Origin: Desulfomonile tiedjei
GTDB taxonomy: Bacteria > Desulfobacterota > Desulfomonilia > Desulfomonilales > Desulfomonilaceae
Assembly: GCA_020718965.1 (NCBI GenBank)
Contig: DYRE01000005.1
Location: 1 to 23,003 of the forward strand
DNA: 23,003 nucleotides
Reading direction: 5' to 3'
This document shows, piece after piece, positions 8,337 through 15,634 of the stretch. The notes below the pieces were generated by a model that had not been told where the DNA came from, searched no databases, and was given only the letters and a program-made list of their open reading frames with translations. Each line of letters begins with the position of its first letter. Position 1 is the stretch's first letter. Made by a program: the position numbers and the translations under genes.

Positions 8337-9134
8337 ATGAATTTGAACCAAGACACAGCATCGAGTGGAAATGGTTGGTTGTCTCAATTAGCTTGCTCAT
8401 TTTCTTACAGGGCCACCATATTCATTCTGTTGTTTTGCTCTGTTTCAAGTGCGGCTGTATTTTTTCTTACGACGGGACTGGAAATAGCGGATCTACTCGA
8501 AAAATCAGCCTCAAAATTTGACTTGTATGTCCCAGAAATTACGATACTTGATGGAAAAGCTTCTATAAAAGAAAAACAACCCTATTTAATTGAAATTCCT
8601 GATGATCCCAACATGCTAATAGTGATTGACACACGTGAAAATCCCGATCCAAGACCATTTTCGCACCTGAAAGACAAATCTGTGGGGATAGTTTTGTCCC
8701 GAGATTCATTGCTTATCAAAAATCATGATCAGGTAACCTCCATGAAGCTTGCAAACTTTCCTGACTTTGTTCTCAATTCACAATCTTTGACTGAGAACCT
8801 GACATACTACAGATATACCCTCTACATGATACTTATTGTGGCTGTTCTTATATACTACTGCCTCAGCAAGAGTATACAAACCCTAATTTCCGCTCTAGCT
8901 ATTTTTCTAGTAATCCGCCGTCTTTCTTTTCCTCTGGGTTTTGGTCAGGGCTTCAAAATGGCGACATTGATTCTCGTACCACCCACACTAGTGGACTTGA
9001 CACTAAAGACACTGGGCATTTTTGCTGGATCGCAATCAATCATCTATCTGAGTCTTTATGCCGGCGCCATTTTCTGGCTCGTAAGAGATCTACTCAGAAG
9101 TCAATCACAAAATATTGTGGCGCAGCGTCACTAA
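8337..9134 (+). CDS. Polytopic membrane protein, possibly DUF1189-like
   Basis: A 265-residue protein with one membrane segment near 25-47, then a roughly 110-residue polar domain likely outside the membrane, then about four closely spaced segments between 158 and 252 (for example YMILIVAVLIYYCLSKSIQ and LISALAIFLVIRR). The polar part reads VPEITILDGKASIKEKQPYL and then IPDDPNMLIVIDT, which resembles the DUF1189 family, whose function is unknown. That assignment is from memory of the pattern and is tentative. GAGG precedes the ATG. It sits 40 bases after birA and 6 bases before the DUF2065 gene, so co-transcription is likely. No transporter or enzyme motif is visible. Confidence 0.7.
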   Translation: MNLNQDTASSGNGWLSQLACSFSYRATIFILLFCSVSSAAVFFLTTGLEIADLLEKSASKFDLYVPEITILDGKASIKEKQPYLIEIPDDPNMLIVIDTRENPDPRPFSHLKDKSVGIVLSRDSLLIKNHDQVTSMKLANFPDFVLNSQSLTENLTYYRYTLYMILIVAVLIYYCLSKSIQTLISALAIFLVIRRLSFPLGFGQGFKMATLILVPPTLVDLTLKTLGIFAGSQSIIYLSLYAGAIFWLVRDLLRSQSQNIVAQRH

Positions 9135-9140
9135 GGATAT

Positions 9141-9356
9141 ATGGAAAAGCATCTCATGGATTTTCTCTTGTGTGTAATCGGAATGGTTATGGTCATAGAA
9201 GGCATTCCATACTTTGCCTTTCCCGAAAAGATGAAGGCCGTATTCCGAGTTGCTATATCGCAACCGGACAATGCTCTCAGGATATTTGGCGCTGTCCTAA
9301 TGGTAACGGGTCTGACGATAGTGTTCCTTGTGAAGAAAAGCCCCTCCTTATGGTAA
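9141..9356 (+). CDS. DUF2065 family small membrane protein
   Basis: A 71-residue protein with two hydrophobic segments (about 7-27 and 46-64) flanking the conserved-looking loop YFAFPEKMKAVFRVAISQPD. This layout and the LR.FG......G pattern (ALRIFGAVLMVTGL) fit the DUF2065 family (E. coli YjeT), whose role is unknown. AAGGA lies 4 bases upstream of the start. The 6-base gap to the preceding membrane protein suggests coupled translation. Confidence 0.8.
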   Translation: MEKHLMDFLLCVIGMVMVIEGIPYFAFPEKMKAVFRVAISQPDNALRIFGAVLMVTGLTIVFLVKKSPSLW

Positions 9357-9432
9357 TTGCATTGATGAAAGTCAACCCACAGTGAACAAAGGCAAGCTAT
9401 TTGACCGAGCCGACTCCGAGGGTTACGGTAGC

Positions 9433-10509
9433 ATGGAAATACCGGATAAATTTCGTCTTTCAACATATTCATATTACCTGCCACCTGAACTGATTGCCCA
9501 TCAGCCGGTTGATTGTCGGGATCATTCCAGACTTCTAGTTATTGACAGAACAACTGGAAAGTTGCGACATAACAGATTCTTTGAACTACCCAGTTTTCTT
9601 GATGAATCCGATGTAGTAGTCATCAATGATACTCAGGTAATTCCTGCCGCGCTGAATGGTAAAAAGCTTTCAGGAGGAAAGGTACAAATGTTGGTTCTGG
9701 ATCCAGCCTCCAAAGATTCTGGAAGAGGAGATGCTGATTGCACTGACAAAATTTGCCTTTTTAGAACAAGCGGTAGACTCAAGCCAGGAAGCATAATACT
9801 TCTACCGGATGGATTGGAGTTGCTGGTTTTGGAATTAATAGCTCCGGGTAGGGCTCTTGTTAGATTTCCCGTCCCCACTTCAGAATTTCAACAATTTCTT
9901 CAGAGGGTTGGATCAACCCCTCTCCCTCCCTATATAAAGCAGGTCCAAGGCGATGAAGCCAAGAATTGTAAACGATATCAGACTATTTATTCGAAAGTTC
10001 CAGGTTCGGTAGCAGCGCCGACGGCTGGTTTACACTTTTCATCCCAGATATTGGAAAAACTGACAAAAAAAGGAATTGATGTAGTCAAAATCACTCTTCA
10101 CGTGGGCCCCGGAACTTTCATGCCGATCAGAAACAATGATATCCGGCTGCACAAAATGGAGCCTGAGTCGTATTCCATATCTGAAACTGTGAGCACATTC
10201 CTTGAAAAATGCATCAGCTCGAAAAGAAGGATAGTGGCCGTTGGGTCGACCTCAATGAGAGCTCTTGAATCATCTTTCTCTGAAGATCGTTTCAAGAAAG
10301 TGGTTGGTTATTCGGATCTATTTGTAATCCCAGGCTATAAATTCAAAGTGGTTCAGGGGATGATCACTAATTTTCATCTTCCGGAGTCAACACTGCTTGC
10401 GCTGGTTTGCGCATTCGCCGGAATTGACAACGTAATTCAAGCCTATAAGGTAGCCGTTTCTGAAAATTATAGATTCTACAGTTACGGTGACGCATGTCTT
10501 ATTATTTGA
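9433..10509 (+). CDS. queA: S-adenosylmethionine:tRNA ribosyltransferase-isomerase
   Basis: Adds the epoxycyclopentanediol group to 7-aminomethyl-deazaguanine in tRNA, the penultimate step of queuosine synthesis. Family blocks are clear: YYLPPELIAHQP, DRTTGKLRHNRF, VVINDTQVIPA, APTAGLHFS, LHVGPGTF, TNFHLPESTLLALVCAFAG and the terminal YRFYSYGDACLI. With the start at 9433 the protein has 358 residues, close to the E. coli enzyme (356), and GAGGG lies 10 bases upstream. The longer GTG start at 9382 adds 17 residues not expected in the family. It is the last gene of the valS run. The common partner tgt does not follow it. Confidence 0.96.
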   Translation: MEIPDKFRLSTYSYYLPPELIAHQPVDCRDHSRLLVIDRTTGKLRHNRFFELPSFLDESDVVVINDTQVIPAALNGKKLSGGKVQMLVLDPASKDSGRGDADCTDKICLFRTSGRLKPGSIILLPDGLELLVLELIAPGRALVRFPVPTSEFQQFLQRVGSTPLPPYIKQVQGDEAKNCKRYQTIYSKVPGSVAAPTAGLHFSSQILEKLTKKGIDVVKITLHVGPGTFMPIRNNDIRLHKMEPESYSISETVSTFLEKCISSKRRIVAVGSTSMRALESSFSEDRFKKVVGYSDLFVIPGYKFKVVQGMITNFHLPESTLLALVCAFAGIDNVIQAYKVAVSENYRFYSYGDACLII

Positions 10510-10666
10510 AATAACAAGTAGTTATTGCATCAAAAAAAGGCGGGACCCCCTCTGGGGCAACGGGAAGGACGCGTGGCAAGTTTCTATGGAAGGTATATTT
10601 GGTAGGACTGATGCAGGTGCGCAACTTCTAGTAAGATATGAATTATTTGTCAAGCAATTTTTATAA
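10487..10666 (+). CDS. Doubtful 59-codon ORF overlapping the end of queA
   Basis: A GTG-started frame overlaps the last 23 bases of queA and runs 59 codons, including RRDPLWGNGKDAWQ and MEGIFGRTDAGAQLLVRYEL. There is no ribosome binding site of note and no recognised family. Its opening FEIT at the position where tgt usually begins is suggestive of a decayed tgt start, but the rest does not match tgt. More likely chance than a gene. Confidence 0.15.
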   Translation: MTHVLLFEITSSYCIKKRRDPLWGNGKDAWQVSMEGIFGRTDAGAQLLVRYELFVKQFL

Positions 10667-11127
10667 AATATATTCATCTTATTGTTAAGACGAAGAATAA
10701 ATAGTTACATTTTATAGTCACTATATTATCTTTTGATAGAAATGTTTATAAATACCATATAGTTGTATTAGCGATGATAATCTAAACTACTTTAGTAGCT
10801 CCCTATTATATTAACGTTTAGGTTGATAGATCATGGTACCAATATTACTAGATCTTACACCTAGCTAAAAACTAACCAAACTGGCAATTTCAGATCAGGA
10901 AGGCTTTATGTTGACTCTTGGAGACCACAGCATTTCCGTTGTATTCCCTCAGTCAAGGGCGGCGAGTTAGCAGAAATTTTCGATGATTCCAACAAACAGA
11001 CTCTAAAAAACCGCAAATAACTGAGGGGTTACTTTCCGTTCTCTCTTTTTGGTTGAATCATACAGATTAACTGGAGCCAAATTGTTGGCATAGGCCCGAT
11101 GTAAAGGATTCAATAGAACTAAACAAG
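10510..11127. other. Long AT-rich gene-free stretch between queA and the ATP-grasp gene
   Basis: About 618 bases with stops in all frames apart from the doubtful ORF at its left end. A small inverted repeat AATAAC/GTTATT (10510-10526) and a CCCC-TCT-GGGG hairpin (10547-10557) lie just after queA, but neither has a T-run typical of an intrinsic terminator. A 20-codon frame at 10908-10970 (MLTLGDHSISVVFPQSRAAS) has a good AGGAAGG ribosome site but no recognised identity. No tRNA, riboswitch or mobile-element end was recognised. Confidence 0.5.
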
Positions 11128-11799
11128 TTAGTTGAGCACTATAAGAGCATCTACTGCAATTGGCATGTCTTCACAAATTATAAGAGGATTTACGTCTATC
11201 TCTTGAATTCGATCATTTTCAAGCCCTATCCGGGCCAGATTGAGCAGAATGTCTTCCAGACAGATGACATTTACGGGCGGCATACCCCTATAAGATCCCA
11301 GTAGTTTGTTACCCCTTATTTCATGTATCATTTCAGTGGCGTCTGATCTCTCAAGTGGAGCTACTCTAAATGAAACATCATCTAAAGCCTCGGTAAAAAT
11401 CCCTCCTATCCCAAACATCACACAAGGACCAAATTGCTGGTCTCGAGTCATACCCACCATGAATTCCCTTTTGCCTTTCTCCATCTTCTGGACGAGTACG
11501 GCGGCGTCCTGGAAAGAGCCTATACGTGTCATCATCTGATGAAAAGCCTTCCTAGCTTCCAGTTCGGTGCGAATGTCAAGTTTTATCAAATCCAGATCTG
11601 TCTTGTGCGCGATTTCAGGCGCGCAGGCTTTTATTGCTAAGGGAAAACCAATTGCGCCAACGGCTGACAAAAATTCTGTTTCATTTTGCGTTAGTTTTTC
11701 TTCAACAACAGGTATTCCATAATTGGAGAGAATCTGCTTGGATTCGTATTCCGAGAGAGATTTTCTCCCTTGAGAAACGGCTAATTCGATTAGTTCCAT
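11128..11799 (-). CDS. Acyl-CoA synthetase (ADP-forming), ATP-grasp beta subunit
   Basis: A 223-residue protein of the ATP-grasp_5 family, the nucleotide-binding beta subunit of ADP-forming acetyl/acyl-CoA synthetase, which makes ATP from acyl-CoA, ADP and phosphate in anaerobes. Family blocks: LSEYESKQILSNYGIPV, GFPLAIKACAPEIAHKTD (with His65, the position of the phosphohistidine in this family), FGPCVMFGIGGIFTEALDDV and the terminal EIDVNPLII. Length matches stand-alone beta subunits (about 230). Two oddities: the usual glycine pair after HK(S/T)D is replaced by Asp-Leu (HKTDLDLI), and no CoA-binding alpha subunit is adjacent. AGAGGTG 4 bases before the ATG and a promoter-like site upstream support the start. 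It could pair with an alpha subunit encoded elsewhere. Confidence 0.85.
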   Translation of the reverse strand: MELIELAVSQGRKSLSEYESKQILSNYGIPVVEEKLTQNETEFLSAVGAIGFPLAIKACAPEIAHKTDLDLIKLDIRTELEARKAFHQMMTRIGSFQDAAVLVQKMEKGKREFMVGMTRDQQFGPCVMFGIGGIFTEALDDVSFRVAPLERSDATEMIHEIRGNKLLGSYRGMPPVNVICLEDILLNLARIGLENDRIQEIDVNPLIICEDMPIAVDALIVLN

Positions 11800-11823
11800 T
11801 TGTCACCTCTAATTATAAATTCT

Positions 11824-11852
11824 AATATATTTTTTTTAATCTGAGTATCCAA
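11824..11852 (-). promoter_or_regulatory. Candidate sigma70 promoter for the ATP-grasp gene
   Basis: Minus strand TTGGAT (11852-11847), 17-base spacer, TATATT (11829-11824), giving a leader of under 20 bases before the ATG at 11799 and its AGAGGTG site (11810-11804). Found by eye only. Confidence 0.4.
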
Positions 11853-12242
11853 CCACAATGAATTCGTAAAAATTCTTGATTCTGATGAACTAAACATTTA
11901 GACCTAAATAGAGCAAAAGCAAAAATGGGAATGGTTCTATCAAAATTCCTTGTAATTCCATGAATCGGTGTTTACAATCAGTTTTATTCTTGAACTCTTG
12001 AATAAAAATTATCCCTGGCATAGTAGTAAATTACTGGGTGACGCGTTAACAGCGCTCGGAAAACGCGCCCGGTTGTTGTAACTAGCGAAACTGAAGCCTT
12101 AAAACAGGATCGGCTCATTGCGACACAGTCTGTTTTGGGACGTGACGTTAGGATGAGTCTTTTGACCATTGACTCATGTTTTTGGGTCGAAAACGTTGAT
12201 GACGCAAGCATTGAAACGCTGGGTAGGCGTGAGGAGAGAAAA
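11853..12242. other. Divergent intergenic region with small palindromes
   Basis: Spacer between the ATP-grasp gene (minus) and the 246-residue unknown (plus); together with the promoter above about 443 bases are gene-free. It holds an odd palindrome AGTAA-A-TTACT (12025-12035) and an inverted repeat CGCGTT/AACGCG (12042-12067), which could be operator or RNA structure. A TTGAAT-17-TAGTAG pair near 11999-12027 could be the rightward promoter, but the -10 is poor. An in-frame extension of the downstream gene to 12135 exists but looks non-coding. Confidence 0.35.
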
Positions 12243-12983
12243 ATGGCCAAGAAACCTCCCAGAAGGGACCCAATAATAGTATACAAAAGAGAAGAAAAAG
12301 GGCTTAAACCTTTTTTACAGGGAACAAGAGGCCTCAGGTTCGGACCAGGTCCTCAGAAAAGCAGAAAACCCAAGGAACAGAAAGCCGTAGTACCAGAAAA
12401 AGTTCGTCAGCATCTTGCCAACCTCGAGGAAATGAATACTTTTTCGTCTCCGGAGCAGGAAATAGCGAAAGCCTGCTATTATATGTGTTTCTTGGTTCAT
12501 GAAACGAAAACATCCAATGATTTGTTCCCATTGAAACACAATGTGCTCGAAAAGATCTTTAAAAGTGGACACAATTGTCTCACGGTAAACTACGTGCGCA
12601 GGGGAGATAGAGAAATTTATACTTTGTCGCCGGACGCCAGAAAAAAATGGGAGACTGAAACCGGTGGTAACAAGCACCATGTAAGAATGTATTTGACCCA
12701 AAAATGTAAAATTGACTACGAGGAAGGCTATTTTGACCTGTATCACTTTCACATTGTAATAGAGCCTTTTAGGTTTTCATTTTACTTACCAATCCATCAG
12801 GCCCCTTGGATGGACAAAAGAAGAATTTCGAAGAGAAAGTTCTTTTATCCACAAACAGTTGAGTATGGATTGTTCAGAGGAAAAGTAATAACCACTTCAC
12901 GAAAAGCGACTATGGCGCCAACTGAAGAAATTAGAGCTGAGTTCCAGAAGCTTCTGGATTTGGAAATAGACAAAAAGAAATAA
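12243..12983 (+). CDS. Basic protein of unknown function (246 aa)
   Basis: Not recognised. The start at 12243 is chosen because GAGGAGAG lies 5 bases upstream and the sequence from MAKKPPRRDP looks coherent; the frame is open back to 12135 without a better start. The first 50 residues are strongly basic and probably disordered (many Lys, Arg and Pro, with GLRFGPGPQKSRKPKEQ). Residues 55-130 are helical (PEQEIAKACYYMCFLVHETK). Residues 145-215 look strand-rich with aromatics and histidines (YFDLYHFHIVIEPFRFSFYL). The C-terminus is a charged helix ending DLEIDKKK. No signal peptide or membrane segment. A nucleic-acid or ribosome-binding role would fit the charge, but that is a guess. It is transcribed alone. 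Confidence 0.65.
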   Translation: MAKKPPRRDPIIVYKREEKGLKPFLQGTRGLRFGPGPQKSRKPKEQKAVVPEKVRQHLANLEEMNTFSSPEQEIAKACYYMCFLVHETKTSNDLFPLKHNVLEKIFKSGHNCLTVNYVRRGDREIYTLSPDARKKWETETGGNKHHVRMYLTQKCKIDYEEGYFDLYHFHIVIEPFRFSFYLPIHQAPWMDKRRISKRKFFYPQTVEYGLFRGKVITTSRKATMAPTEEIRAEFQKLLDLEIDKKK

Positions 12984-13202
12984 ATTCGGATTTGACACCA
13001 TTTCCGCTTTTCAGATTTTGTTTAGGGAATCATAATTACACTAAAGTCTTCACCGGTCATGATTTGGAGCACACTTCCAATACTAGTATTTGTTCGAGGA
13101 CTTGGTTTCAATTCCTAGGCACCAGACCTTCAATTAAGATTCATTTACAAATTCTGCGCCAATGCCTGAGTCAATATTTTGAACATTCCAGGAGGGTGGT
13201 TG

Positions 13203-13230
13203 GAGACTCCGGCGCGCGCATCGGAGTCTC
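13203..13230. repeat. 9-bp perfect inverted repeat (hairpin 1) upstream of prmC
   Basis: GAGACTCCG (13203-13211) and CGGAGTCTC (13222-13230) are perfectly complementary around a 10-base GC-alternating loop. There is no T-run after it, so it is not a simple intrinsic terminator. It may be an RNA element in the prmC leader, a protein-binding palindrome or a dispersed REP-like repeat. Confidence 0.6.
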
Positions 13231-13277
13231 TCAGGAGGGGGTATTTGCAGATATTAATTATGACAATCATTCTGGGC

Positions 13278-13318
13278 GCCGGTTCCCATTTCCCGGAAAG
13301 GGTTTGGGAATAACCGGC
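13278..13318. repeat. Imperfect long hairpin (hairpin 2) just upstream of prmC
   Basis: Outer arms GCCGGTT (13278-13284) and AACCGGC (13312-13318) pair over 7 bases. Inside, CCCA pairs with TGGG after a small bulge, and CCC pairs with GGG around GGAAA. The hairpin ends 34 bases before the prmC start. The right arm overlaps a GGCC (13316-13319) that could instead pair with GGCC at 13328-13331 next to TTTT, a marginal alternative fold. Confidence 0.55.
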
Positions 13319-13352
13319 CTGAATTTCGGCCTTTTGTCGAACACCAAAGAAC

Positions 13353-14240
13353 ATGATGCTGTCAATGAAAAAACTCAGTAGTGAAAAAACAACCTGGAAA
13401 GTCAGGGAGGTTATCAAATGGACGACGGACTACTTGGGGGAAAAGGGCTGTCAGAGTCCACGTCTGGACGCTGAATTACTCTTGGCGCATGCTTTGAAAA
13501 CCGATAGACTAGGTCTCTATCTTGTTTTTGATCAGCCGCTCAGTCAAAGAGAGCGACTGATTTACAGGGAGCTTGTCCGTAGAAGAGCGTCCAGAGAACC
13601 TGTAGCTCTTTTAGTCGGGAAAAAGGAATTTTGGTCTTTAGACATCATGGTGCGCTCAGGAGTTTTGGTTCCCAGGCCAGAGACTGAAATCCTTGTCGAA
13701 GTCGTTCTGGAAGAATGCAAGAGATTAACGGATGGCTCGCTTCTTGAGGTTGGTTGTGGTTCTGGCGCTGTGATTTGCGCACTGTGTAGAGAACTACCTA
13801 ACGTTACCGCATATGCCACCGACATTAGCGCAGAAGCGCTGCAAAATACTGTCGCCAACCTAGCGCTCATGAATAATCCCCAGTCTGCTTCGATCTTCGC
13901 TTCCGACCTATTTGAATCAGTCCGTAATGGTCCTATTTTTGACATTATTCTCTCTAACCCTCCTTATATCCCGTCTAATTCTATCCCCCAACTGGAACCT
14001 GAAATTCGAGTGTTCGAACCTAAGAGCGCTCTTGATGGTGGTCCGGAGGGATTGGATATAATCAGGCGATTGGTAAAAACATCGCGGAATTTCTTGAAAC
14101 CGGAGGGAAAATTAATTATCGAGATAGGCGATGAGCAGTCGGAAGCAGTCTCCGACCTATTCCAGACCAATGGATTCTCTGTAGTTAAAGATTATAATGA
14201 CCTTAATCAAAAAATCCGTGTCCTGAAAGGAATAATTTAA
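13353..14240 (+). CDS. prmC: Peptide chain release factor N5-glutamine methyltransferase
   Basis: SAM-dependent methyltransferase that methylates the glutamine of the GGQ motif in release factors RF1 and RF2, improving termination. The 295-residue product shows the N-terminal helical domain (SPRLDAELLLAHAL), the linker block VPRPETE (106-112), SAM-binding motif EVGCGSG (132-138) and the substrate-glutamine motif NPPYIP (202-207). The start is uncertain: ATGs at 13353, 13356 and 13365 are all weakly preceded (AAGAAC). No prfA lies upstream, unlike many genomes where prfA-prmC are paired. Instead the gene abuts a Rossmann protein downstream with no gap. Confidence 0.94.
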   Translation: MMLSMKKLSSEKTTWKVREVIKWTTDYLGEKGCQSPRLDAELLLAHALKTDRLGLYLVFDQPLSQRERLIYRELVRRRASREPVALLVGKKEFWSLDIMVRSGVLVPRPETEILVEVVLEECKRLTDGSLLEVGCGSGAVICALCRELPNVTAYATDISAEALQNTVANLALMNNPQSASIFASDLFESVRNGPIFDIILSNPPYIPSNSIPQLEPEIRVFEPKSALDGGPEGLDIIRRLVKTSRNFLKPEGKLIIEIGDEQSEAVSDLFQTNGFSVVKDYNDLNQKIRVLKGII

Positions 14241-14861
14241 TTGCGATTTATCTTGGTTGGATTTGGAAAGTTTGGCAAGATTGCCTACGAAAGGCTGAAG
14301 ATTAATTTCAGCTCTTCGGATTTCATAATTTTAGATCCTGATCTCAGTCCATCCCCCGCCTTGGATGGGGCTCGATTGATCAGCGAGGACGGGGTAAACT
14401 TTCTTGCTCGTGGTGGTCAGGTAAAGGACTCGGATGTGGTAATTCCATTGGCTCCGCTGAATATAGCCGCAGAATATCTGTTAGTCTCACTCAAAGGCGC
14501 TGTTCGAACAGAACTGCCATCTGATCTCAGAAATTTTTTTCGGGTTTCCTCATTGATTGACAAATTTACCCTTTGCGTCAGCTACGCCGACTTTCTTTGT
14601 CCCGATGATTGTGAAGAAGGTGATGCCTGCACTATCACTGGTGAAAAAAGGGTTCCCATGTTTGAAAAATTACGACAAACCATCGTGCCGGGTTTTCAGA
14701 CTTTTGTGGTTCGAAGTCACCAGATTCTTCCAGGCGTAGGGGGATACAGATTTCAGGAGTTGACAAAACTTAGAGATTCAATAAGTCCTGACAAGAAAAG
14801 CATGATCTGCACCTCATGTAGATGTCATGCCATAATCTCAGGGATTACAGTAAAGTCGTGA
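14241..14861 (+). CDS. Rossmann-fold protein with two cysteine clusters, unknown function
   Basis: Starts with TTG directly after the prmC stop codon, with AAAGGA about 9 bases upstream, so translation is probably coupled. The 206-residue product opens with a dinucleotide-binding signature (MRFILVGFGKFGKIA, GxGxxG), then an acidic strand end (ILDPD) as in NAD-binding TrkA-N-like domains. The second half is unusual: Cys120-x3-Cys124-x5-Cys130, and near the end Cys190-x2-Cys193-x-Cys195 followed by His196. Spacing of this kind suggests a metal or Fe-S site. No membrane segment is visible. It may be a redox- or nucleotide-responsive regulator or reductase; that is inference, and no named family is claimed. 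Confidence 0.75.
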   Translation: MRFILVGFGKFGKIAYERLKINFSSSDFIILDPDLSPSPALDGARLISEDGVNFLARGGQVKDSDVVIPLAPLNIAAEYLLVSLKGAVRTELPSDLRNFFRVSSLIDKFTLCVSYADFLCPDDCEEGDACTITGEKRVPMFEKLRQTIVPGFQTFVVRSHQILPGVGGYRFQELTKLRDSISPDKKSMICTSCRCHAIISGITVKS

Positions 14862-14888
14862 CTACGTCACCAAACCTCTGCCTCCAAC

Positions 14889-14917
14889 TTGACTATTTAA
14901 ACTCCAACGTTTAGTTT
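14889..14917 (+). promoter_or_regulatory. Candidate promoter for the TPR protein
   Basis: TTGACT (14889-14894), 17-base spacer, TAGTTT (14912-14917), about 43 bases before the ATG. The -35 is good and the -10 weak. Confidence 0.28.
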
Positions 14918-14959
14918 TGAATTGACGATTTAAATACTTAGGCTTCATAAGGTGATAAA

Positions 14960-15607
14960 ATGAATGTCGAATCAGATGGACAAAACATAGAAAACGGGGC
15001 AACCCGTGACGATACTATAGAAGATTTAGAGAGGAAATTGAACGAAATTCCCGATTCTGCGAATCTTCATTACAACTTGGGACTTGCGTTCGCTCGTGCC
15101 AGGGAGTGGGAAAAGGGTGCGACCGAGTTTCGAGTCGCTTTGAAACTCAAGCCAGGTCTCCTGGAAGCCAGGGTAAACTTGGCCGGCATAATGTTACAGA
15201 AGGGAGATTATGACGGTTGTATAAACGAAAGTTTGAGGGCGCTTGAATTCCGACCGGATATCGCAGAGGCTTGCGTTAACATAGGAATAGCTTTTTTGCA
15301 TAAAGGGATGCTAGATCAAGCCGAGAAAAGTTTTATGGAGGGTCTCACGATAGACCCTAATTCGGTGATTGCTCATATAAACCTTGGAAACATATATCTT
15401 ACCACCGGCAACCTGGACAAAGCAGTAGAACATAATTCCAACGCAGTAAGATTGAAACCTGAATTTGGTTTGGCTCATAACAATCTTGCAGTGGCATATT
15501 TTCAGAATCAGGATCTGGAAAAAGCCTCAATACATGCTGAAGAAGCTCTGAAGCTTGGATATCAGGTGCACCCTGAATTCCTTGAACAGATCCATAAAGG
15601 ACAATAG
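14960..15607 (+). CDS. Cytoplasmic TPR protein with five exact 34-residue repeats
   Basis: A 215-residue protein without signal peptide. After an acidic N-terminus (1-30), five uninterrupted TPR units of exactly 34 residues occupy about 33-66, 67-100, 101-134, 135-168 and 169-200, each with the W/L-G-Y/F-A-P pattern (for example NLHYNLGLAFARAREWEKGATEF). TPR arrays are protein-interaction scaffolds, and the partner is not evident. AAGGTGA lies 5 bases before the ATG. It is 98 bases downstream of the Rossmann protein on the same strand, so may have its own promoter. It converges with the 583-residue unknown. Confidence 0.85.
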   Translation: MNVESDGQNIENGATRDDTIEDLERKLNEIPDSANLHYNLGLAFARAREWEKGATEFRVALKLKPGLLEARVNLAGIMLQKGDYDGCINESLRALEFRPDIAEACVNIGIAFLHKGMLDQAEKSFMEGLTIDPNSVIAHINLGNIYLTTGNLDKAVEHNSNAVRLKPEFGLAHNNLAVAYFQNQDLEKASIHAEEALKLGYQVHPEFLEQIHKGQ

Positions 15608-15634
15608 ATGTATTTCTGAAGGGGTTGTGGCTTC

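Larger units (their letters stand above)
12984..13352 (+). other. Gene-free stretch upstream of prmC containing structured elements
   Basis: About 369 bases. The frames crossing it on either strand (for example a TTG-started 129-codon one from 12992) show no domain, no ribosome site and poor composition, so I regard it as non-coding. The left half is featureless AT-rich DNA. The right half (13200-13331) is GC-richer and holds two strong inverted repeats, annotated separately. Confidence 0.5.

Noticed and set aside
10541..10625. Possible riboswitch after queA (GGACGC and GGCAA-like strings)
   Set aside because: Compared by eye with GEMM, fluoride and guanidine patterns; conserved cores do not match, and no downstream plus-strand gene is there to regulate.
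12135..12242. N-terminal extension of the 246-residue protein
   Set aside because: The ATG at 12243 has a strong GAGGAGAG site; the extension has no such site and a different residue composition.
11984..12286. 100-codon minus-strand frame with a hydrophobic start
   Set aside because: Antisense to the start of the 246-residue gene, with no ribosome site; the hydrophobic part mirrors its Lys/Arg-rich codons.
12992..13381. 129-codon plus-strand frame between the 246-residue unknown and prmC
   Set aside because: Crosses both hairpins, overlaps the prmC start, poor start context and no protein-like pattern.
13145..13417. 90-codon minus-strand frame over the prmC leader
   Set aside because: Starts inside prmC in antisense; its hydrophobic start is a shadow of prmC codons.
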